The notes beneath the pieces were generated by a model. The model searched no databases. It saw only the letters and a program-made list of their open reading frames with translations, and was not told the DNA's origin. The translations under genes were made by a program, and so were the position numbers. Below, piece after piece: positions 55,015 through 64,000 of a DNA stretch of 64,000 bases (positions are counted from its first letter, which is position 1; every line of letters starts with the position of its first letter). The DNA is from Haladaptatus caseinilyticus (GTDB taxonomy: Archaea; Halobacteriota; Halobacteria; Halobacteriales; Haladaptataceae): NCBI RefSeq assembly GCF_026248685.1, contig NZ_CP111036.1, positions 1,054,001-1,118,000 on the forward strand, given 5' to 3'.

Positions 55015-58000
55015 ATGAGTAGATTCGCGGAAGTAAACGACCAGTACGAACCCGAGTCGGTCGAAGACCGGGTGTTCGACTACTGGGACGAGGTAAACGC
55101 CTACGAGAAAACGAAGGCAAACCGGGAGGGCGCGGAGCGATTCTTCTTCGTCGATGGCCCACCCTACACCTCCGGCGCGGCCCACATGGGAACGACGTGG
55201 AACAAGTCGCTGAAGGACGCCTACATCCGCTACCTGCGTATGCAAGGGTACGATGTGACCGACCGACCGGGGTACGACATGCACGGGCTGCCCATCGAGA
55301 CGAAAGTCGAGGAGCGAATGGGCTTCGAGAACAAGAAGGACATCGAGGAGTTCGGGATGGAGAACTTCATCGAGGAGTGCAAGGAGTTCGCCGACGACCA
55401 ACTCGAGGGTCTTCAAAACGACTTCAAATCTTTCGGCGTCTGGATGGACTGGGACAACCCCTACAAAACGGTAAGTCCCGAGTATATGGAAGCCGCATGG
55501 TGGGGCTTCCAACGCGCTCACGAACGAGGTCTCGTCGAGCAGGGCAAGCGCTCCATCAGCCAATGTCCGCGTTGTGAAACCGCCATCGCCAACAACGAAG
55601 TCGAATACGAGGACGTTGATGATCCATCTATCTACGTGAAGTTCCCGCTCCGCGACCGCGAAGGGAGTCTCGTCGTCTGGACGACGACGCCGTGGACGGT
55701 TCCGGCGAACACCTTCGTCGCCGTCGATGCGGAAGGCACCTACGCCGAGGTCCGAGCAACCACGGACGGCGAGACGGAAACGCTCTATGTCGGCAAACCG
55801 AAGGTCGAAGAAGTCCTGAAGAAAGGCCGCTACGACGACTACGATGTCGTTTCCGAACTGACCGGCGAGGAACTCCTCGGTTGGAAATACGAGCATCCAC
55901 TCGACGACGAAGTGCCGAACCACCCGAGCGGCGATGGAACGCTGCAGGTGTACGAAGCCGACTACGTGAAAGTCGATGGGGACGGTACCGGACTCGTCCA
56001 CTCCGCACCCGGACACGGTGAGGAGGACTTCAATCGCGGGACGGAACTCGGACTCGACGTGTTCTGTCCCGTCGGCGGTGACGGCGTGTACGAGAAAGCG
56101 GGCGGTAAGTACGAAGGGCAGTTCGTGAAGGATGCCGACGAGGACATCATGGCCGACCTCGATTCGAACGGTCATCTGCTCGCCTCGGGCACCGTCAACC
56201 ACAGCTATGGCCACTGTTGGCGGTGTGACACTGGTATCCTCCAAATCGTCACCGACCAGTGGTTCATCACGGTCACGGACATCAAGGACGAACTCCTCGA
56301 CAACATCGAGGATAGCGAGTGGCATCCTCAGGAAGCCCGTGACGAACGGTTCTACAACTTCGTGGAGAACTCGCCGGACTGGAACGTCTCGCGGCAGCGC
56401 TACTGGGGCGTTCCGATCCCGATCTGGACGCCAAGCGCGGACGAGTCCGCGGACGGTTGGGACGGAAACATGGACGACGTGGTCGTTGTTGGCACCCGTG
56501 AGGAGCTCGCTGAAGCGGTTGACCAAGACGTAGACCCGGAAGAAGTCGATCTTCACCGGCCGACGGTGGACGACCTGACGATCACGAAAGACGGGACGAC
56601 CTACACCCGCGTCCCGGACGTGTTCGACGTGTGGCTGGACTCCTCAGTCGCGTCGTGGGGTACGCTCGACTATCCGAGCGATGAAGAGGACTTCGAGGAA
56701 CTGTGGCCCGCCGACCTCATCATGGAGGCCCACGACCAGACCCGCGGTTGGTTCTGGTCACAACTCGGCATGGGAACCGCCGCACTCGGCGACGTGCCAT
56801 ACGATGACGTGCTGATGCACGGCTGGGCGCTCGCCGAAGACGGGCGTAAGATGTCGAAATCTATCGGAAACATCGTCGCTCCCGAGGAGGCAATCGAGCG
56901 TCATGGGGCGGATCCGATGCGTCTGTTCCTCCTCTCGCAAAATCCGCAAGGTGAGGACATGCGCTTCTCGTGGGATGAGATGCAGAACATGCAGCGAAGC
57001 CTGAACATCCTTTGGAACGTGTTCCGGTTCCCATTGCCCTACATGCGGTTGGACGACTTCGATCCGAACGAGGTCGGTGTCAAAGATGCCGAAACCGAAC
57101 TCGTGGACGAATGGGTGCTCTCGCGTCTACAGACCGTGACGGCGGAGATGACCGAGCAGTGGGAGGAGTACCGCCAGGACCGCGCACTTCGCGCACTGCT
57201 CGACTTCGTCGTGGAAGACGTGTCACGGTTCTACATCCAAGTCGTTCGCGAGCGAATGTGGGAAGAAGAGGACAGCGCGAGCAAGCAGGCCGCCTACGCG
57301 ACGTTCCACCACATTCTGAAGACAGTCGTGGCCCTGCTCTCGCCGTTTGCCCCCTTCATCAGCGAGAAGATCTATCAGAACCTCACGGGCGACGAGGGCG
57401 AAGCGAGTGTGCATATGCTCGACTGGCCCGAGGTCGATGAATTCTGGCACGACGAGGAAATGGAAGCCGACGTGTCAGTCCTTCGTGCCGTCGAAGAAGC
57501 AGGAGCGAACGCCCGCCAGCAGGCTGAACGAAAGCTCCGCTGGCCAGTCTCACGAATCGTCGTGGACGCGCGGGACGACTCCGTCGTCCGCGCGGTCGAA
57601 AAGCACGCCGACCTGCTTGCTGATCGCCTGAACGCTCGTGATGTCGAACTCGTGATGCCCGATGAAGGTTGGGGCGAACTGGCCTACAGCGCCGAGGCGG
57701 ATATGAGCGTCCTCGGTCCAACCTTCGGCGACGATGCAGGGCGCGTGATGAACGCGCTCAACGAGGCACGAGTCAGCGATGCAAGCCTCGCGGAACTCGA
57801 AGATGCTGTTGCGGAAACGCTCAATGAAGAGATCGAACTGGACGACGAAATGGTCGAGTTCGTCACGCAGACGCCGGACGACGTAAGCGGCACGTCCTTC
57901 AGCGTGGACGGCAACGAACTCGGCGTCGTCTACGTCGATACGACACTCACGGAGGACATCGAAAGCGAGGGCTACGCACGCGAAGTCATCCGCCGTGTAC

Positions 58001-58230
58001 AGGAGATGCGCAAGGAGATGGACCTCGACATCGAGGAAGAAATCCGTCTCGAACTCGATGTTCACGATGATCGAGTTGCCGACTTCGTCGAGGAACATAT
58101 GGAGCTCGTGAAAGAGGAAGTTCGCGCCGAAAGCGTCGGTGAAGTCGATGACGGCCACCGCAAAGAGTGGGATGTCGAAGGTGTTACGATGACGATTGCA
58201 ATCGTGCCACTCGCGGAAGTGGAGCTATAG
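55015..58230 (+). CDS. ileS: Isoleucyl-tRNA synthetase
   Basis: This class I synthetase charges tRNA-Ile. The 1071-residue protein starts MSRFAEVNDQYEPESVEDRV and has the HIGH-like GAAHMGTTWNKSLKD, a zinc-type CPRCETA, the large editing (CP1) domain, the KMSKS motif in EDGRKMSKSIGN, and a C-terminal anticodon-binding region with a charged tail. The HMGT variant of HIGH is seen in archaeal enzymes. Confidence 0.97.
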   Translation: MSRFAEVNDQYEPESVEDRVFDYWDEVNAYEKTKANREGAERFFFVDGPPYTSGAAHMGTTWNKSLKDAYIRYLRMQGYDVTDRPGYDMHGLPIETKVEERMGFENKKDIEEFGMENFIEECKEFADDQLEGLQNDFKSFGVWMDWDNPYKTVSPEYMEAAWWGFQRAHERGLVEQGKRSISQCPRCETAIANNEVEYEDVDDPSIYVKFPLRDREGSLVVWTTTPWTVPANTFVAVDAEGTYAEVRATTDGETETLYVGKPKVEEVLKKGRYDDYDVVSELTGEELLGWKYEHPLDDEVPNHPSGDGTLQVYEADYVKVDGDGTGLVHSAPGHGEEDFNRGTELGLDVFCPVGGDGVYEKAGGKYEGQFVKDADEDIMADLDSNGHLLASGTVNHSYGHCWRCDTGILQIVTDQWFITVTDIKDELLDNIEDSEWHPQEARDERFYNFVENSPDWNVSRQRYWGVPIPIWTPSADESADGWDGNMDDVVVVGTREELAEAVDQDVDPEEVDLHRPTVDDLTITKDGTTYTRVPDVFDVWLDSSVASWGTLDYPSDEEDFEELWPADLIMEAHDQTRGWFWSQLGMGTAALGDVPYDDVLMHGWALAEDGRKMSKSIGNIVAPEEAIERHGADPMRLFLLSQNPQGEDMRFSWDEMQNMQRSLNILWNVFRFPLPYMRLDDFDPNEVGVKDAETELVDEWVLSRLQTVTAEMTEQWEEYRQDRALRALLDFVVEDVSRFYIQVVRERMWEEEDSASKQAAYATFHHILKTVVALLSPFAPFISEKIYQNLTGDEGEASVHMLDWPEVDEFWHDEEMEADVSVLRAVEEAGANARQQAERKLRWPVSRIVVDARDDSVVRAVEKHADLLADRLNARDVELVMPDEGWGELAYSAEADMSVLGPTFGDDAGRVMNALNEARVSDASLAELEDAVAETLNEEIELDDEMVEFVTQTPDDVSGTSFSVDGNELGVVYVDTTLTEDIESEGYAREVIRRVQEMRKEMDLDIEEEIRLELDVHDDRVADFVEEHMELVKEEVRAESVGEVDDGHRKEWDVEGVTMTIAIVPLAEVEL

Positions 58231-58310
58231 AATCCAGGCGCGAACATCGCGAGCGGGCAGAGAACCTTTGACGACGACCGAAGTGACTAAGCCAGAAACG
58301 GTGACGATAG

Positions 58311-58316
58311 TTTTTT
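58311..58316 (+). terminator. T-tract after ileS
   Basis: TTTTTT lies 81 bases past the ileS stop, in the convergent gap before prs, and is a likely archaeal terminator. Confidence 0.45.
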
Positions 58317-58364
58317 GCTCAAGATACTACCAGCGACAGTGAGCGAGTGCAACAAAAGGTAATT

Positions 58365-59213
58365 TTACAACGCGTCGGCGATAGCGGGCGCAACCGATAC
58401 CTGACTTACAGCACGTTCGATGGTATCCGTGCCGTACACAGCCACGACACCCGCGTTTGCGAGTTTCGTTCGAGCGTTTAGCGCGAGCATGGGGTGGACA
58501 CAAGTGACGAACACACGACCGATATCCCGTTTCTGGAGGAGAGAAACCGCCCCGCTCATGGTCGAACCGGTCGCAATGATGTCGTCGGTGATGACGATAT
58601 CCTTGCCAGTCACGTCGGTATCGCTTGGCGTCATTTCGACCTCCGTTCCGGAGAGTCTCTTCTTCTCGAAGTAATCCGTGACACCACGACCGTACGCATT
58701 TCTGACAGTGTCGGCGATGTCGAGTGCACCCGCGTCGGGTGAGAGAAACACCGGATCAGCCAAGTCGTCTGGCAGCGGGTCAGCGAGGCACCCGGCGGCA
58801 TTTACCGGTTCCGCAGGAACGTCGAAGAAGTCACAGACGGCAGTTTCGTGCGGATTGACCGTCAGTACCCGGTCGGTTCCGGTACTGATGGCACGAGCAA
58901 CCGCGCGAGAGGAAATCGGCTGACCACGTTCGAACGTCTTGTCCTGTCGGGCGTATCCCATATATGGGAGCACAGTGATGACTTCCTCGGCACCCCATTC
59001 ACGGGCGGCGTCCTGCAGTTGGAGCAGTTCGATGTGGGCATCACTCGAAACCGTCGAAGCAACGACGATAGCACGAGTGCCGTCGAAGCCAGGCGCACTT
59101 GCGAGCAGTTCGTCGTCCGGGAACGACTGATACTCCACGGACGCGAGCGGTTCGTCTAGTTCGGCAGCGAGTGTGGCCGCCAAGGATTGCGAGGCAGACC
59201 CACTGAGTATCAT
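58365..59213 (-). CDS. prs: Ribose-phosphate pyrophosphokinase
   Basis: This enzyme makes PRPP from ribose-5-phosphate and ATP for nucleotides, histidine and tryptophan. The 282-residue protein has YMGYARQDKTFERGQPIS (ATP and flexible loop), NPHETAVCDFF, and the PRPP-binding VITDDIIATGSTM. It is shorter than the 315-residue bacterial form, as in archaea. The ATG at 59213 is chosen because GTTTAACC (minus strand, 59234-59241) lies about 25 bases upstream and it opens directly with MILSGSASQSLAA. Confidence 0.94.
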   Translation of the reverse strand: MILSGSASQSLAATLAAELDEPLASVEYQSFPDDELLASAPGFDGTRAIVVASTVSSDAHIELLQLQDAAREWGAEEVITVLPYMGYARQDKTFERGQPISSRAVARAISTGTDRVLTVNPHETAVCDFFDVPAEPVNAAGCLADPLPDDLADPVFLSPDAGALDIADTVRNAYGRGVTDYFEKKRLSGTEVEMTPSDTDVTGKDIVITDDIIATGSTMSGAVSLLQKRDIGRVFVTCVHPMLALNARTKLANAGVVAVYGTDTIERAVSQVSVAPAIADAL

Positions 59214-59337
59214 ACGAAAAAACTGGACATCCCAGGTTAAACGCGTTTTCACTCGGCGGTGTGGGACTGTGAACGTCTTTGACAAACGTAATCGACTGAG
59301 TGCGATCGGGTGTCGGGACCTATATTTCCTGTTCAAA

Positions 59338-59370
59338 AATATTAATATATTATTTATGTTATTAAATAGT
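59338..59370 (+). promoter_or_regulatory. AT-rich promoter of the tandem winged-helix gene
   Basis: This long run of TTAATATATTATTTATG-type sequence is the most AT-rich stretch here. It contains more than one possible TATA box for the starts at 59382 and 59406. Confidence 0.5.
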
Positions 59371-59381
59371 AGTGCTGGTCA

Positions 59382-59864
59382 ATGGTATCGGTAACTCGGC
59401 TCAGTATGGACGTGTCGTCGGTAGACGAATCCGATCTTACACCAGCTGAGACAGGTATTCTCAATCTACTCGCCGAAGGTCGATGTACTCCCGCGTACGT
59501 GGCCAGCGAGATGGCGGTTGGGGCGGACACGGCCAGGGGAACGCTTGATAGGTTGCGAGAGTACGAAATCGTCGGAAAGCCCTACCGTGGTCTGTACGAG
59601 CTTCGACTCGATAGAACCGACGACAGCTCGAAATATCGAACGACGGAAACGCTCCTCGTTGACGTTCCGTTCGAAGACGACGATTTCACACCGACCGAGC
59701 GAGGAATCCTCAACCTACTCGCCGAAGGACGGGCGATACCGGCCTACCTCGCTCAGGAGCTCGACGTCACACAGGAATGTGTCAAAACTCGTCTCCGTGA
59801 CCTCACGCGACTCGAACTCGTCCGGAAGAGACATCGTGGACTCTACGAACTCGTTGCCGAGTAG
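59382..59864 (+). CDS. Protein of two tandem winged-helix domains
   Basis: This 160-residue protein consists of two copies of a winged helix. Unit 1 (about residues 18-76) reads DLTPAETGILNLLAEGRCTP, and unit 2 (about residues 99-160) reads DFTPTERGILNLLAEGRAIP. Both end YRGLYEL or HRGLYEL. There is no ligand-binding or membrane domain, so it probably binds DNA as a pseudo-dimer. Start may be 59382 or 59406 (MDVSSVDES). Its targets are unknown. Confidence 0.8.
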   Translation: MVSVTRLSMDVSSVDESDLTPAETGILNLLAEGRCTPAYVASEMAVGADTARGTLDRLREYEIVGKPYRGLYELRLDRTDDSSKYRTTETLLVDVPFEDDDFTPTERGILNLLAEGRAIPAYLAQELDVTQECVKTRLRDLTRLELVRKRHRGLYELVAE

Positions 59865-60628
59865 TGCACGGCAACTGCTCGAATTCCTGAGAGACCGAGA
59901 TTTCGACTCCGCCATCCGTCGCCGATGGACGAGAGAAACGTCCCCGGTTCAGTCACGACGTACACACCCTCGCCGAATCCGATGTCGGCGACGGGTTCAT
60001 CGACCGGAAGCGTGATTTCCACCCACTCATCGTTGTCTCGAACGAACAACGTGTCATCGGCCGCGGCATAGGCGTCTTCATCGGTGGTGTTTACGACGTG
60101 AAAGCTGCCCTCCATCGCATCCATCCAACCATTACCGAGCCAGTAGAGGCCGTCGGCGGTAGCCGCAAGTGGAACGCCCTTCGCGGAGACGTCCCGGACG
60201 TCGTTCAAGCCGACGTGGCGGACACCATCGTCCACGATCCGATAGACACCGTCGATAGTCGCCACCAAATTACCGTCGATAGCTCGTACTTCGGGGAGCG
60301 AAGCCAGTTCGTTCCAGCCGCTATCGTACCGTGCAAGGATGCCGTCCTCGCTTGCCGCGAGGAGGTCGTCTCCATCGAAATCGACCGCGACTGCGGGTCC
60401 GAAACCGAGCGGCGAAAAGTCGCCGTCGATAACGCCCTCGTCGGTGGCGACTGCGAGCGAATCGCCAGTTACCGCAACGTCACGAGCGACACAGCGGTGA
60501 GCGATCGAGAACTCACCGACGATGTCACCGGAAATCTCGACGCGGGCGACACCTAGTTCCGTGGCGACGTAGGCAGTCGTCGTCCCCGACTGGTCGCTGT
60601 AGACGCGTTTTTCGTCGATACTCGTCAT
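59843..60628 (-). CDS. HVO_0234-type beta-propeller protein
   Basis: This 261-residue protein (MTSIDEKRVYSDQSGTTTAY...) is built of repeated four-strand units with LLAASEDGILAR, LAATADGLYWLGNGW and VYVVTEPGTFLSS, typical of a beta-propeller. No signal peptide is seen, so it is cytoplasmic. The family is conserved in haloarchaea without a known function. Its 3' end overlaps the tandem winged-helix gene by 22 bases, and it starts 44 bases after the regulator at 60673. Confidence 0.8.
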   Translation of the reverse strand: MTSIDEKRVYSDQSGTTTAYVATELGVARVEISGDIVGEFSIAHRCVARDVAVTGDSLAVATDEGVIDGDFSPLGFGPAVAVDFDGDDLLAASEDGILARYDSGWNELASLPEVRAIDGNLVATIDGVYRIVDDGVRHVGLNDVRDVSAKGVPLAATADGLYWLGNGWMDAMEGSFHVVNTTDEDAYAAADDTLFVRDNDEWVEITLPVDEPVADIGFGEGVYVVTEPGTFLSSIGDGWRSRNLGLSGIRAVAVHYSATSS

Positions 60629-60672
60629 ATCCAAGTGAGGGATGCGAACTGTGGAAAACGTTCGGGTTCGGG

Positions 60673-61545
60673 CTACCGACCCCGGAATTCGGTCGAAACG
60701 ACGGTCCCCTCGTCGTCGAACGTCAATCGAAGTTCTTCGTCGTCCAACGGGATTCGCAGCCGGAATGAAAGCGGATCGGTTCCGACGAGTGAGAGGTACT
60801 CGTGGTGGAGTGCCCAGTCGATATCCCACAACGGACGGGCGTCGATATCGACGCCGTGAGCGGCGTGAAAGCCGACGACTCGTGGATGCTCGCGAACCAG
60901 ACAACCGAGGGGGAGGTTCGACATCGCCCAACACTCTCGACACGACACTCGGAGTCGGTATGGCACGTCACCGATGCTGAGCGTCGGCTCCGATTCGGTT
61001 ATTTGCCCCTCCATTCGGGAGCCACATTCCGGACACGTCCCGGCGGATGCGAGGGCATTCCAACGACGAGTCCACACGTCGAACGTCGAAAGGAGGTCGT
61101 CTCGACGCGTGGTTGGAGCGGGTGGAAACGGGTTATGAAGGATTTCTTCGCCGCAGTCATCACAGGTGATACGAATTCGCTCATGTTCGTATCGAGCGAT
61201 GATGGATTCCTCGTGGCAGTTGTAGCACGTCCCCGGTGCAGGAAGAGTCGTCCCATCCGCCTGTTCGGTGAATATTCCGGCCGTCAGCGCGCTCGCGACT
61301 TTTCGGCCTGCATAGGTGAGTTCGTACCCAGCGGTCGTTTTCCGAACGTACTGTCCGACGAGACGTTGAAGATGATAGTTGAAATTCCCGCTATCGCGGA
61401 GGCCGACACGCTGCTTGAGTTCCGCGTATGAAAGAGAATACTCACCGTTCCGGAACGCCTGTTGGAGTTCGTAAATCATCGAAACCCGTCGTTCGTTTCC
61501 GATGGCGGCGAGCGCGTCTGCCGGGTCAGGACGGGGATCTCCCAT
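60673..61545 (-). CDS. Winged-helix regulator with zinc-ribbon domains
   Basis: This 290-residue protein has an N-terminal ArsR-like winged helix (MGDPRPDPADALAAIGNERR through SGNFNYHLQRLVG, about residues 1-90), followed by Cys-pair zinc ribbons (CYNCHEES...CDDCGEE and CPECG...CREC). This architecture is frequent in haloarchaeal regulators of unknown ligand. It is probably in an operon with the beta-propeller gene, 44 bases downstream. Confidence 0.82.
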   Translation of the reverse strand: MGDPRPDPADALAAIGNERRVSMIYELQQAFRNGEYSLSYAELKQRVGLRDSGNFNYHLQRLVGQYVRKTTAGYELTYAGRKVASALTAGIFTEQADGTTLPAPGTCYNCHEESIIARYEHERIRITCDDCGEEILHNPFPPAPTTRRDDLLSTFDVWTRRWNALASAGTCPECGSRMEGQITESEPTLSIGDVPYRLRVSCRECWAMSNLPLGCLVREHPRVVGFHAAHGVDIDARPLWDIDWALHHEYLSLVGTDPLSFRLRIPLDDEELRLTFDDEGTVVSTEFRGR

Positions 61546-61654
61546 ACGGGATGTTCGTACGTGGAGGAGTATATCACTCCCGAAAAGATGTCAGATTTCC
61601 ATGTGCAATCGCGTGCGCAGAACGGCTTCAATACGTCAGTTCCTCCAAATTCGT

Positions 61655-62878
61655 ATGCGGAGCTTGAGTCGAAATATCGCACTCTACTACGCCTACAAAT
61701 CGACCAAGGCGGTCGAGTTTTATCGGCCGATAATGTATCTCTACTTCCTTTCACTCGGATTGGATTTCACTGCGATTGCGATTCTCGAAGGGATTTACAA
61801 CGTCACGACCGTTCTCGGCGAAATTCCGACGGGGTACGTCGGCGACAGAGTTGGACGCAGAAACAGTCTGCTGTTTGGAACGACAGTCATTACGCTGACG
61901 CTCGTCGGAATCGGATTCGCGGAGACCTTCCTCGAGCTCGCGGTGCTGTACGCCTGCTGGTCGATGGGGTACAATTTTCGGTCGGGAAGCGACGATGCAT
62001 GGCTCTACGATACACTCACCGATGAACTGTCCGCGGACCAGTTCGCCTCCGTTCGAGGGCGGGGGCAGTCGGTCGCCCTGCTGGTCGGCGTCGTCGGAAG
62101 CGTCGTCGGTGGCTATCTCGGAAACATCGACCTCGCCTATCCGTTTCTGATGGCGGCGGGAGTATCCGGCCTCGGCGTACCCGTTTTGTTGAGTTTGGAG
62201 GAACCCACGAGTTACGAGAAGAGCGACGCCGACGAACTCGGTTTGCGAGAGGCAGTTAGCGTCATCAGTGAAACACTCTCGCATCCACGGCTTCGCGCGT
62301 TCGTCGTCTACTACTTCGTCCTTTTTTCTGCGGTTTCGTATCTCGTCTTCATGTACGTCCAACCGGTGCTCGAGACCGTCCTTCCGCAGGTTGGGGTACC
62401 GACAGGCGAAGTCGAACCGCTTCTCGGCTGGTTTTATGCCGCAGTCAGTCTCTTTTCGGCGGGACTGAGCTATCACACCGGCACGATTCGGGACCGCGTG
62501 GGACTCCGCCAGTGGTTTCTCGTTATTCCGTTCGTCGTTGGTATCGGGCTTGTCGCCCTCAGGGCACTGCCGATGCTTGCGATTCCAGCGTTCCTCTTCG
62601 CCCGTGGAATCTCGGAAACGACGCGTTCGCTGGCCTCGCAGTACGTCAACGACAGGATCGACACCCTCGGACGAGCAACTGTGCTCTCCGCGCTCGCCAT
62701 GGTGAGCTCGATCGCGGTCATCCCGTTCCAACTCGGTAGTGGCGTGATTTCGGATGTGGCGTCGCCGCTGACGGCTCTCGCTATTGCTGGTGGAGTTCTG
62801 CTAGTCGGGTCGTTCGCCGTTCTTGTATGGGAATCTCCCGTCAAATCACCCATGGGACACCCCGCTGAGGCGGAGTAG
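61655..62878 (+). CDS. Major facilitator superfamily transporter
   Basis: This 407-residue membrane protein has about twelve hydrophobic segments and the motif GEIPTGYVGDRVGRRNSLLF between helices 2 and 3, which matches MFS motif A. The substrate is unknown. The ATG at 61655 (MRSLSRNIALYYAYKSTKAV) starts directly before helix 1; a longer frame upstream runs into the neighbouring regulator's region and is basic. It is divergent from the winged-helix regulator, which may control it. Confidence 0.85.
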   Translation: MRSLSRNIALYYAYKSTKAVEFYRPIMYLYFLSLGLDFTAIAILEGIYNVTTVLGEIPTGYVGDRVGRRNSLLFGTTVITLTLVGIGFAETFLELAVLYACWSMGYNFRSGSDDAWLYDTLTDELSADQFASVRGRGQSVALLVGVVGSVVGGYLGNIDLAYPFLMAAGVSGLGVPVLLSLEEPTSYEKSDADELGLREAVSVISETLSHPRLRAFVVYYFVLFSAVSYLVFMYVQPVLETVLPQVGVPTGEVEPLLGWFYAAVSLFSAGLSYHTGTIRDRVGLRQWFLVIPFVVGIGLVALRALPMLAIPAFLFARGISETTRSLASQYVNDRIDTLGRATVLSALAMVSSIAVIPFQLGSGVISDVASPLTALAIAGGVLLVGSFAVLVWESPVKSPMGHPAEAE

Positions 62879-62925
62879 CACCAGTATTCGGAATCTCTTT
62901 CAAGACAGACTCCCCACCACCGAAC

Positions 62926-64000
62926 ATGAAGGTGTTCGGGTCGAGTGGGACGCGAGGGGTCGCGAACGACGAGTTGACCCCCGAGTTCGTGCTCAAGATT
63001 GCGAAGGCGGCGGGGACGGTGTGGCGCTCCGACCGAGTCGCTCTCGCCAGAGATACGCGAGCTACTGGCGACATGCTCGCCGACGCCGCAGCCAGCGGAT
63101 TGGCAAGCATCGGAGCGGACGTAGATCGACTCGGTATCGTTCCGACACCCGGTGCGCAGGCGTACGCGGAGCGCGAGGGTATCCCGGCGTTGATGATAAC
63201 GGCGAGCCACAACCCACCGGAATACAACGGCGTAAAACTCATCGGCGACGATGGTATCGAGCTCGCCGTCGGGAGTTTGGAACGCATCGAGGGAAAGTTC
63301 TTGACTGAGGCGTTCGAGGAAGTTCGATGGAGCGAAACGGGACACAGCCATCGAATCGACGACGCTCGCGACTGGTACGTTTCACAGCTGCTCGACAACA
63401 TCGACAGGGAGAAAATCGCCGATGCAAACCTCACCGTCGCCCTCGACCCCGGACACGGCGCAGGGTCGCTCACCTCGCCACAGTTTTTCCGAGAGCTTGG
63501 CTGTGAAGTCGTGACGGCGAACAGCCAGCCGGACGGACATTTCCCCGGACGCAATCCGGAACCGGTTCCGAAAAACCTCCGCGACCTCGGCCGATTGGTC
63601 GAATCGACAGATGCGGACGTTGGAATCGCACATGATGGGGACGCGGACCGCGCCATCTTCTACGACGAAACCGGCAAGTACATCGAGGGTGACGCGACGC
63701 TGGCCGCCCTCTCCGCCGCACAACTCGAGCCAGGTGATGCCGTCGTCTCCGCCGTCAACGTCTCCCAGCGACTCGTGGACGTTGCCCACGAAACAGGTTC
63801 GACACTCGAACTGACGCCGATCGGCAGTACGAACATTATCACCCGAATCCGAGAGCTGCGTGACCAGAACGTGGCGGTCCCCGTCGCTGGCGAGGGCAAT
63901 GGCGGTATTTTCTTCCCGAACTATCGTCTGACCCGCGATGGGGCATATACCGCCGCGAAATTCCTCGAACTACTCACCGAACGGAGTGCCAGTGAAGTCG
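62926..64000 (+). CDS. Phosphoglucomutase / phosphomannomutase family protein (3' end outside window)
   Basis: This partial alpha-D-phosphohexomutase interconverts hexose-1- and hexose-6-phosphates, or glucosamine phosphates. It begins MKVFGSSGTRGVANDELTPE and has the phosphoserine loop ITASHNPPEYNGVK, the metal loop AHDGDADRAIF and the sugar-binding GEGNGGIFFPNY. About 358 codons are visible before the edge. With the GDP-mannose gene at 8.3 kb it fits a sugar-nucleotide route, though the two genes are far apart. Confidence 0.93.
   Translation, partial: MKVFGSSGTRGVANDELTPEFVLKIAKAAGTVWRSDRVALARDTRATGDMLADAAASGLASIGADVDRLGIVPTPGAQAYAEREGIPALMITASHNPPEYNGVKLIGDDGIELAVGSLERIEGKFLTEAFEEVRWSETGHSHRIDDARDWYVSQLLDNIDREKIADANLTVALDPGHGAGSLTSPQFFRELGCEVVTANSQPDGHFPGRNPEPVPKNLRDLGRLVESTDADVGIAHDGDADRAIFYDETGKYIEGDATLAALSAAQLEPGDAVVSAVNVSQRLVDVAHETGSTLELTPIGSTNIITRIRELRDQNVAVPVAGEGNGGIFFPNYRLTRDGAYTAAKFLELLTERSASEV

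Noticed and set aside
54988-56556. Open minus-strand frame of 522 codons
   Set aside because: It is antisense to ileS and has no recognisable domain.
1-64000. CRISPR arrays, insertion sequences, rRNA and tRNA genes
   Set aside because: I looked for regularly spaced direct repeats, transposase motifs and conserved rRNA or T-loop sequence in the gene-free gaps and found none.

Overview
The window is chromosomal DNA of a halophilic archaeon (class Halobacteria). The evidence is a strongly acidic proteome, an archaeal replication and translation set (PolD large subunit, RPA with its partner protein, aRF1, archaeal IleRS and ArgRS), an A-type ATP synthase, Tat-dependent secretion, and many genes with a TATA box about 25-30 bases before the start codon, meaning little or no leader. 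Gene style suggests a Haladaptatus-like genus, but that is only a guess. I see no rRNA, tRNA, CRISPR array, transposase or prophage. This is core chromosome with a few accessory patches.

Layout. 1-10.6 kb: the 3' end of polC, a DUF373 membrane protein, a Tat lipoprotein hydrolase, an uncharacterised radical SAM protein followed by a Cys-rich TRAM protein and a Tfx-type regulator, an atypical SDR, a DUF71-family ATPase, mannose-1-phosphate guanylyltransferase, and small membrane or hypothetical proteins. 10.8-12.7 kb: an RPA / RPA-associated-protein pair. 12.7-20.7 kb: a complete histidine utilisation locus (hutU-hutG-hutI-hutH) with a divergent bat-type HTH regulator and a YjiH-type membrane protein that may be the transporter. 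20.8-29.7 kb: a small DNA-binding protein, a GGPP-type prenyl synthase, two methyltransferases, etfBA, and a surface cluster made of a membrane-anchored winged-helix protein, a secreted protein and a type IV pilin. 29.9-38.8 kb: the nine-gene ATP synthase locus H-I-K-E-C-F-A-B-D, with extra promoters before K and D. 39.2-49.3 kb: ilvE, the riboflavin pair rbkR-ribB, a Tat-exported alpha-amylase, wyosine synthase Taw1, a tandem TatC and argS. 49.4-64 kb: a MinD-like ATPase with a long acidic tail, a Tat-exported superoxide dismutase, aRF1, a coiled-coil protein ending in 16-residue repeats, ileS, prs, regulators, a beta-propeller protein, an MFS transporter and the start of a phosphohexomutase.

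The genes work mainly as housekeeping modules: replication, translation, energy conversion, cofactor synthesis and amino acid catabolism. The parts that look least described are: the membrane-spanning one-component regulator divergent from a pilin pair; the radical SAM / stand-alone TRAM pair; the DUF71 protein with an off-consensus C-terminal motif; the superoxide dismutase fused to a Tat leader; the MinD-like protein with an amphipathic tip; and several unexplained inverted repeats (21.83-21.93 kb, around the atpD promoter, downstream of ilvE, and beside rbkR). No feature is clearly a new defence or mobile system. The novelty here is at the level of single genes and regulatory sites.
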